From positions 1 through 10,461 of the forward strand of contig JAYEIH010000095.1 in the NCBI GenBank assembly GCA_034659995.1: a stretch of DNA of 10,461 nt. Reading direction: 5' to 3'. The notes under the pieces were generated by a model, which was not told the DNA's origin, made no database searches, and was given only the letters and a program-made list of their open reading frames with translations. Positions within the stretch are counted from its first letter, which is position 1. Each line of letters opens with the position of its first letter. Source of the stretch: JAYEIH01 sp034659995. Lineage in GTDB: Archaea > Methanobacteriota_B > Thermococci > Methanofastidiosales > B48-G16. This document shows, in pieces, positions 6,650-10,461 of the stretch. The translations under genes and the position numbers were made by a program.

Positions 6650-7241
6650 AGGAGGTATATATTCCTCATCTATTTTCAATGACACTGCCTCCATTAATGG
6701 CATAATACCAAATGTATTTGCTAGTATACTTGTTGTGTTCTTTTTAATTACTGGTTTGTGAATAACATAGTTTTTGCCAGAGTTTTTTGATTAAATTCCA
6801 TTTTTCGTTCAACCTGAGCAGATTTGCTTCTGTCTCAAGTTCCTTCTGCTTTCAATCTAATTCTATTCTCTTTGAATCTGTTTTTTTTCTTTTTTCCTCT
6901 TTTTTAGATAGCTCACACTACCCCTTTTGTTTTTGAAGTGTCAAAAGTTGATAGAGATCAAAATTAGGGCAGAAAAGACATTTTCATATGTACTCTTCTA
7001 ACAGTCGTTACAAAGACATGTATAGTTTTGAAGGTCTCCCCTTTCTGTATTTTATGAATAGACTGCATATCCTCTTTATTCCATCTTCATTGCTACGAAT
7101 ATCCTACAACTTTAGTGATTCCTACTTTTCTTGAAGTCACTTCAACAGGGTCACCCAAACATCTATATTTAGCAAACTGAAGTCTTTTCAGATTTTCATA
7201 TTTTTTCAAGAAACTTTATTCTTTTTGTTGAGTTCATCCAT
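6650..7241 (-). pseudogene. Decayed IS630-type transposase
   Basis: Read on the minus strand from ATG at 7241. Pieces in shifting frames match the IS630 transposase plan. First comes KYENLKRLQFAKYRCLG and VEVTSRKVGITKVVGY, the helix-turn-helix. Then, after stops and a frameshift, RWNKE and KYRKGRPSKL, the linker with its GRPxKL motif. Then come KPVIKKNTTS and YYAINGGSVI, matching the RPVVK and FYAINGNSVI blocks of archaeal IS630 members. Several stop codons and frameshifts interrupt it, and the catalytic Asp/Glu blocks are not recognisable, so it cannot be active. No terminal inverted repeats were identified. It marks the region as a site of past insertion. Confidence 0.6.
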
Positions 7242-7309
7242 ACTAGTTTTTCTTTTCAATGGGATACATTTCTGTTTTAACCATGTATTTATAAACGATT
7301 TATAAGTAA

Positions 7310-7361
7310 AAGAGTTTAGTGTTAGATTATAACTTAGATCTGCAAAATAATCTAAACTCTT
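7310..7361 (-). terminator. Inverted-repeat terminator at the 3' end of the M50 gene
   Basis: AAGAGTTTAG (7310-7319) pairs with CTAAACTCTT (7352-7361), a perfect 10-bp match overlapping the M50 stop codon. An alternative inner stem, TTAGATTAT (7322-7330) with ATAATCTAA (7347-7355), uses overlapping bases. On the minus strand the right arm runs into a CTCTTTTACTT U-rich tract, as expected for a terminator of the M50 gene. It could also be part of a terminal repeat of the decayed insertion sequence next to it. Confidence 0.45.
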
Positions 7362-7866
7362 AGAGTAATTGATTAATTATGGCAAATGAAAACATCAAAA
7401 ATGCTATTTCTATAGTAGACGCAAATGCTATGCAATTCCATTCTAATACTTTCTTTCCATCAGAAATTCCAAAGGGAAGCATATTAATCAATGCAAAAAA
7501 TGAATTTATAGAGAAGATAAAAAAGCTTATTGAATTTATTGTTTCAAGATTTAATACCCAAAGGGACAAAGCAACCAATGCTATTCCAATATTTGTTAAA
7601 GGGCCTGCTAAGCTTATTAGCCCTTTTTCTCTTTTGTTTTTTTCCTTGAAAACACAAGTGATCATAGCATGACTTGGTCCTCTTGGAAATATCTCAAGCT
7701 TAGTATATAAACCAAAATGTTGGGCCATAACCTTATGACCCATTTCATGCGACAAAACACCTACGAGAATTACTGGAAGTAAAATTAGGAATGTCCTTAG
7801 TGCATCAGCAAAATTTATACGATGAGAAAGAGCAAGAAACATACTAAAAGCCAAAACAAACACCAT
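7360..7866 (-). CDS. M50 (site-2-protease-like) membrane zinc metalloprotease, N-terminus uncertain
   Basis: At least 168 residues. HEMGH inside a hydrophobic segment supplies the two zinc His and catalytic Glu, and SDGKKVLEWN near the C-terminus supplies the third zinc ligand (Asp), so the active site is complete. Between them, ISLAGPLTN is the family's PxxN region. Such proteases cut substrates within the membrane, and M50 proteins are found in some RiPP clusters (for example YydH of the YydF system), so leader cleavage or immunity is possible. The first ATG is at 7866, but the same frame stays open to 7953 with protein-like sequence (FNKIKTPRIISAIV) that fits the first helix of archaeal family members, and no ATG, GTG or TTG occurs there. 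The true start may lie at the ATG at 7996 across a frameshift in the A8/T6 run (7917-7930). It is convergent with the RiPP operon. Confidence 0.75.
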   Translation of the reverse strand: MVFVLAFSMFLALSHRINFADALRTFLILLPVILVGVLSHEMGHKVMAQHFGLYTKLEIFPRGPSHAMITCVFKEKNKREKGLISLAGPLTNIGIALVALSLWVLNLETINSISFFIFSINSFFALINMLPFGISDGKKVLEWNCIAFASTIEIAFLMFSFAIINQLL

Positions 7867-7903
7867 TACTATTGCAGAGATGATACGGGGAGTTTTTATT
7901 TTA

Positions 7904-7996
7904 TTAAAGGCAACATAAAAAAAATTTTTTAAAGGGACAAAGAGTACACCATCTTAAAATTTTATTTTTAAACTTAGATAAATAACCTTTTTTCAT
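7904..7996 (-). CDS. 30-residue Cys-rich peptide: candidate precursor, or frameshifted M50 N-terminus
   Basis: The ATG (7996-7994) begins a 30-codon ORF ending TAA at 7904. The N-terminal half is basic and Cys-free (MKKGYLSKFKNKILRW). The last 14 residues hold four Cys and one Thr (CTLCPFKKFFLCCL). The ATG lies 26 nt from the centre of a strong TATA box, so a leaderless transcript would begin at this codon. This is good evidence that translation starts here. Two readings remain. It may be a short RiPP-like precursor, with a leader followed by a Cys-rich core beside an azole-forming pathway. Or it may be the first part of the M50 protein, separated by an indel in the A8/T6 homopolymers. Against a precursor: no Ser, only one Thr and no Gly in the core, a short leader, and a position opposite the operon. 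Confidence 0.4.
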   Translation of the reverse strand: MKKGYLSKFKNKILRWCTLCPFKKFFLCCL

Positions 7997-8015
7997 AAAA
8001 GTTACTAAAAGATTA

Positions 8016-8036
8016 TTTTTTATAAACCTTTGGGGG
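8016..8036 (-). promoter_or_regulatory. Strong BRE/TATA promoter for the minus-strand peptide/M50 unit
   Basis: On the minus strand the sequence reads CCCCCAAAGG then TTTATAAAA, a strong BRE and TATA pair. The distance from the TATA centre to the ATG at 7996 is about 26 nt, the standard archaeal spacing to the transcription start. This indicates a leaderless mRNA starting at the 30-codon ORF. Confidence 0.7.
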
Positions 8037-8099
8037 TACGACAAGCGTTGGGCTACAAAGATCTATTTCTCCGCTGCAAAAAGGATTTTTGGTGATTAA

Positions 8100-8149
8100 A
8101 TCGCAGAAACCTGATTCTGCGATCTGATCACAAAATACGGTTTTGTGAT
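8100..8149. repeat. Two tandem perfect stem-loops
   Basis: Stem 1: ATCGCAGAA (8100-8108) with TTCTGCGAT (8115-8123), 9 bp and a 6-nt loop. Stem 2: ATCACAAAA (8127-8135) with TTTTGTGAT (8141-8149), 9 bp and a 5-nt loop, with a possible extra G-U pair. Only CTG separates them. They lie upstream of the minus-strand promoter and just before the right repeat. They could be a bidirectional terminator, a structured RNA, recombination sites or the remains of a small mobile element. I recognise no known RNA family. Confidence 0.75.
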
Positions 8150-8183
8150 TTATGCGACAGCAAAAAAGTCCAAAAATGCAATG

Positions 8184-8210
8184 AAGGAGGTGAAACTAAA
8201 GTTCCTCCTT
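8184..8210 (+). promoter_or_regulatory. SD-like sequence held in an inverted repeat
   Basis: AAGGAGG (8184-8190) pairs perfectly with CCTCCTT (8204-8210), and AAC with GTT inside the loop can extend the stem. The left arm continues as GGAGGTGA, an excellent archaeal ribosome-binding site, yet no ATG follows within 15 nt; the GTG at 8190 is part of the site itself. It may be the leftover 5' end of a lost gene, or a hairpin hiding the site. Confidence 0.4.
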
Positions 8211-8226
8211 TATACTATGCTGAACA

Positions 8227-8284
8227 AATTGGACGTAGGTCAGAGGCCTACGTCATTCTGTGACGTGCAACCGAAACATTTTTA
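8227..8284 (+). repeat. 58-bp direct repeat, right copy
   Basis: Matches 1247-1304 at 57 of 58 positions. The single change (G at 8246) turns one pair of the 10-bp hairpin into a G-U wobble, so the stem is kept. The second, competing stem is ACGTCA (8250-8255) with TGACGT (8261-8266). The copy ends in the same BRE/TATA motif. Confidence 0.9.
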
Positions 8285-8288
8285 TAGG
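8271..8288 (+). promoter_or_regulatory. BRE/TATA promoter at the end of the right repeat
   Basis: CCGAAA followed by a TATA box in CATTTTTATA. Transcription would start near 8307-8312 and run toward the Roadblock gene, giving a 5' leader of about 130 nt. Confidence 0.5.
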
Positions 8289-8437
8289 AGGGGTGCCAGG
8301 CGTCTATGGCTGTATGATGGGTGTTACATCCATCCCGAGTAATATGAATATGAGCAAGCTGGAGAGGAGAGCAGTTCAACGGAAATACTTTTTTCACGTG
8401 GGTAACGGGTTGTTTCAGTTAGTGATAACATCTTCGG
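8289..8437 (+). other. Long untranslated leader before the Roadblock gene
   Basis: No convincing gene. A small hairpin is possible at about 8318-8335 (GATGG paired with CCATC, with TGT/ACA inside). A 39-codon ORF from ATG 8344 ends at 8463, overlapping the Roadblock start in another frame; it has no SD and resembles nothing I know. Confidence 0.35.
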
Positions 8438-9001
8438 ATGGTGAGCATGATAGCTTCGTCTAAACGGGTCAGTAAGATCCTCAAGGATCTCCACGCCGCC
8501 ACGCCGGATATCGAAGCATCTGCTGTGGTAAGCCCTGAAGGGATCATGATCGCCTCTGAACTGCCCTCTGATATCGAAGAAGCAAAAATGAGTTCTGTAA
8601 CAACTGCTATGGCCTTTTTAGGAGAAAAAAGCACCAGAAATTTGACAGGCGGGGGATTGAAACAAATGTACGTACGGGGAGAATATGGCTATATTCTCTT
8701 GAGAACGGTAGGAAAAAGAGCGGTGCTCATCGGCAAGGTACAGGAGAATGCAAAGCTGAGATCGGTATTTGCAAACCTGAAAGAAACGGAGGAAAAACTG
8801 GCAAAAATAACGCAAGGAGAGCTGTCCGAACTCCCTGCAGAAAATTTCTCGAAGAAAGAATCTAAAAATCTCGATAGGGAAGCCCTACTAAAAAAATATA
8901 GGATAAAGATGCCTTCGGAAAAGACGATACTAAAAATTTTAGAAAACAGCGGCGTGGACTATCGGGACAGGAACTCCCGAAAAGACAAACAATCTTTATA
9001 A
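8438..9001 (+). CDS. Roadblock/LC7 domain protein
   Basis: 187 residues. Residues about 8-112 form a Roadblock/LC7 (MglB-like) domain: SKILKDLHAATPDIEASAVV, SPEGIMIASELP, a helix with SSVTTAMAFLGEKS, and the strands YVRGEYGYILLRTVGKRAVL ending with helix NAKLRSVFANLKET. Such proteins dimerise and often regulate small Ras-like GTPases. Residues 125-187 form a charged, probably flexible tail with a short helix (SEKTILKILENSGVDYRDR). No GTPase gene is visible here, so the partner is unknown. The start could be ATG 8438, GTG 8441 or ATG 8447; GGTGA at 8440-8444 is poorly spaced for any of them. The gene is more GC-rich than the RiPP island, in keeping with host chromosome. The NifU-like gene follows after 22 nt. 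Confidence 0.85.
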   Translation: MVSMIASSKRVSKILKDLHAATPDIEASAVVSPEGIMIASELPSDIEEAKMSSVTTAMAFLGEKSTRNLTGGGLKQMYVRGEYGYILLRTVGKRAVLIGKVQENAKLRSVFANLKETEEKLAKITQGELSELPAENFSKKESKNLDREALLKKYRIKMPSEKTILKILENSGVDYRDRNSRKDKQSL

Positions 9002-9002
9002 A
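8995..9002 (+). promoter_or_regulatory. TATA box overlapping the Roadblock stop codon
   Basis: TTTATAAA spans the TAA stop (8999-9001) of the Roadblock gene. Its centre is about 26 nt before the ATG at 9024, so the NifU-like gene may have its own leaderless transcript as well as read-through transcription. The upstream BRE (AAACAATC) is weak. Confidence 0.4.
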
Positions 9003-9023
9003 GGAAAAAACCATGAAGGTCTT

Positions 9024-9242
9024 ATGGAAGAAAAGATCAAGAAAGTTCTGGAAGAGGTACGACCGTCGTTGCAGCGAGACGGCGGGGATGTCGCATTCGT
9101 CGGGTACAACGACGGTATCGTCGAACTGAAACTCAAGGGAGCATGTGCGGGATGCCCCTTTTCTCAGATAACGATAAAGAATTATATAGAAAAACTCCTG
9201 AAAAAGGAGCTTCCTGAAATAAAAGAAGTCAAGGCTGTTTAA
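9024..9242 (+). CDS. NifU C-terminal-domain protein (Fe-S cluster carrier)
   Basis: 72 residues, a stand-alone NifU-like C-terminal domain. Features: the N-terminal helix KIKKVLEEVRPSLQRDGGDV (4-23) with the conserved LQxDGGDV, a strand VELKLKGACAGCPFS with the CxxC pair that holds a 4Fe-4S cluster between two subunits, and the closing helix TIKNYIEKLL. The role is to carry or deliver Fe-S clusters to apo-proteins in the cytosol. The start is supported by homology, by GAAGGT a few nt upstream and by TATA spacing. Its stop overlaps the stop of the convergent hutH gene (9239-9242). Confidence 0.92.
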   Translation: MEEKIKKVLEEVRPSLQRDGGDVAFVGYNDGIVELKLKGACAGCPFSQITIKNYIEKLLKKELPEIKEVKAV

Positions 9243-10461
9243 AGTTCTTTCTCTGTCATTTCTCTCATTTTTTCTATATCTCTATAGAGCGGACGGTCCT
9301 TTTCCATAAAGGAGATTTTTTCTCTTATTTTTTTATGTAATCTCTGTATCTTTGGGCTCGGTTTATGTTCAAGGAAATCGATTCCCTGGGCTGCCGTGAG
9401 CAACTCTATTGCCACAATATCCTTAATGTTCTGAAGAATCTCATAGCACTGTCGGGCTGCGATCGTTCCCATGGAAACATGGTCCTCCTGGTCCGCGGAT
9501 ACGGGTATGGAATCAACAGATGCAGGATGCGCAAGCGTTTTATTCTCGGATACAAGAGCGGCTGCGGTATACTGCGCTATCATAAAACCGCTGTTTAGTC
9601 CTGAGTTCTTCGTTAGGAAGGGGGGAAGCTCTGAGAGATGCGTATTCATCAGTCTATTTACTCGCCTCTCTGAAAAATTCCCTATCTCTGCCAAGGCCAC
9701 TGCAAGGAAGTCCATTGCAAGTGCTATGGGCTGTCCATGGAAGTTTCCACCGGACCGCGGCACATCGAAGATCAGCGGATTGTCCGTAGCAGAGTTCATC
9801 TCTATCTCCACTATATTCTCGGCATACTCTATCGCCTCCAGCGATGGTCCCAGAACCTGTGGAATGCATCTCAGCGTATAGGCATCCTGAACCTTATCAC
9901 AGTGCCGATGACTCAGGATATTCTCACTGCCCTTCAGAAGTTCCATCATTTTCTTCGCCACCCGTATCTGTCCTTTCTGCGGCCTTATTTTCTGTATTTT
10001 ATCCAAAAATGCTCTATCTGTACCCCTTAAAGCCTCAAGAGTCATAGCAGATGCTTTTACAGCATTTTCAAAGATTATTTTAGATTCATAAATACATAAG
10101 GCAGCTATGGCCGTCATAATAGGTGTACCGTTTATCAGCGCAAGGCCCTCCTTGGGTTTTAACTCGAGGGGTTCTATTTTTGCTTTTTCTAAGGCTTGTT
10201 TCGCCGGTACTCTCCTGCCGTTCCGGAGCACCTCACCTTCCCCCATGAGCACAAGTGCCATATGCGCCTGTGGAGCAAGATCACCAGAGGCTCCAAGAGA
10301 CCCTTTTTTGGGAATATAAGGGATAATATTGTTGTTCAAAAGAGAAATGAATCGTTCCAGAAGAGTATATCGTACACCTGAGTATCCTTTAGCCAAGGAG
10401 TTTGCCCGCAAAAGGATTGCTGCCCTGACAATCTTCTCATCAAAAGGATCGCCGACACCTG
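9239..10461 (-). CDS. hutH: Histidine ammonia-lyase (5' end beyond the window)
   Basis: Removes ammonia from L-histidine to give urocanate, the first step of histidine breakdown. The reading frame enters at the right edge (about 407 codons visible) with GVGDPF, where family members have a GVGxP motif, so roughly 80-100 N-terminal residues lie outside. The ASG triad that forms the MIO cofactor is in GSLGASGDLAP (codons near 10282-10293). Other family blocks: ALINGTP, VQDAYTLRCIPQV, NSATDNPL, FHGQPIA and DQEDHVSMG. The sequence appears intact to its TAA. No other hut genes are visible. The phenylalanine/tyrosine ammonia-lyase and aminomutase relatives share the MIO, but the overall match and the QDxYxLRC block favour HutH. 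Confidence 0.93.
   Translation of the reverse strand, partial: GVGDPFDEKIVRAAILLRANSLAKGYSGVRYTLLERFISLLNNNIIPYIPKKGSLGASGDLAPQAHMALVLMGEGEVLRNGRRVPAKQALEKAKIEPLELKPKEGLALINGTPIMTAIAALCIYESKIIFENAVKASAMTLEALRGTDRAFLDKIQKIRPQKGQIRVAKKMMELLKGSENILSHRHCDKVQDAYTLRCIPQVLGPSLEAIEYAENIVEIEMNSATDNPLIFDVPRSGGNFHGQPIALAMDFLAVALAEIGNFSERRVNRLMNTHLSELPPFLTKNSGLNSGFMIAQYTAAALVSENKTLAHPASVDSIPVSADQEDHVSMGTIAARQCYEILQNIKDIVAIELLTAAQGIDFLEHKPSPKIQRLHKKIREKISFMEKDRPLYRDIEKMREMTEKEL

Larger units (their letters stand above)
1247..8284. mobile_element. Candidate genomic island: AT-rich RiPP segment between 58-bp direct repeats
   Basis: The segment between the two repeat copies is clearly richer in A and T than the alkD-like gene on the left and the Roadblock, nifU-like and hutH genes on the right. 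It carries a complete specialised-metabolism operon and a decayed transposase. This is what a horizontally acquired island or a repeat-bounded cassette looks like. No integrase, recombinase or tRNA target is visible, so a self-mobile element is not shown. Insertion by recombination between dispersed repeats is equally possible. Confidence 0.4.

Noticed and set aside
6988..7134. 48-codon Ser-rich plus-strand ORF considered as a RiPP precursor
   Set aside because: It is antisense to the recognisable helix-turn-helix and linker blocks of the decayed transposase, lacks Cys and has no SD, so it is most likely a shadow.
7379..7672. 97-codon plus-strand ORF
   Set aside because: Exact antisense of the M50 gene, whose HEMGH, AGPLTN and SDG motifs make the minus strand the coding strand.
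1247..8284. CRISPR-like or integron-like arrangement of the repeats
   Set aside because: Only two copies 6,980 bp apart, no regular spacers, no cas genes and no integrase.
8145..8342. 65-codon ORF starting GTG at 8145 and reading through the right repeat
   Set aside because: Its start lies inside a hairpin with no SD, the middle crosses the SD-like hairpin and the repeat, and the product resembles no protein. Sharing the frame LDVGQRPTSF with the alkD-like tail only reflects the repeat.
8260..8463. 67-codon ORF overlapping the Roadblock start
   Set aside because: It begins inside the repeat, has no SD, overlaps the better supported Roadblock gene in another frame, and has no recognisable domain.
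9471..9881. 136-codon plus-strand ORF
   Set aside because: Antisense of hutH, which has all family motifs on the minus strand.

Overview
The window comes from an archaeon. Several starts are preceded by BRE-plus-TATA promoters, in two cases about 26 nt before the start codon, which suggests leaderless transcripts. Shine-Dalgarno sites are of the GGAGG/GGTGAT type, and a Roadblock/LC7 gene, a small NifU-domain gene and an M50 site-2-protease-like gene fit archaea. I cannot name the lineage; a euryarchaeal, methanogen- or ANME-like relative is a guess.

Layout. (1) 1-1305, plus strand: a promoter, a small Cys-containing protein gene interrupted by an in-frame TGA (72-491), and an AlkD-type DNA alkylation repair gene (517-1305). 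(2) 1391-6313, plus strand, visibly AT-richer: a compact operon for a thiazole/oxazole-modified RiPP (TOMM, or linear azol(in)e peptide). It has a nine-codon mini-ORF overlapping an E1-like/RRE cyclodehydratase partner (C protein), a YcaO cyclodehydratase (D protein) with the diagnostic proline-rich C-terminus, a SagB/McbC-type FMN dehydrogenase, an ABC ATPase and an ABC-2 permease. (3) 6314-7359: a hairpin behind the operon, then a decayed IS630-type transposase on the minus strand. (4) 7360-8036, minus strand: an M50 protease with a damaged or unclear N-terminus, and upstream of it a 30-codon Cys-rich ORF whose ATG lies 26 nt from a strong BRE/TATA. (5) 8040-8437: several strong hairpins and a second copy of a 58-bp repeat. 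(6) 8438-10461: Roadblock/LC7 protein, NifU-like Fe-S protein, and convergently a 5'-truncated histidine ammonia-lyase.

The most interesting structure is the whole of parts 2 to 5. An AT-rich segment of about 7 kb carrying an archaeal azoline/azole RiPP pathway is bracketed by 58-bp direct repeats (1247-1304 and 8227-8284, one mismatch). Each repeat holds two mutually exclusive hairpins followed by a BRE/TATA promoter. The left copy also supplies the last 18 codons of the alkD-like gene and probably the promoter of the RiPP operon.

Proposed pathway: the C protein binds the leader peptide and presents it to YcaO. YcaO cyclises Cys/Ser/Thr to azolines, the SagB-like enzyme oxidises these to azoles, the M50 protein may trim the leader, and the ABC pair exports the product or protects the cell. 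No standard precursor gene is evident. The Cys-rich 30-mer on the minus strand is the best local candidate, but it may instead be the frameshifted N-terminus of the M50 gene.
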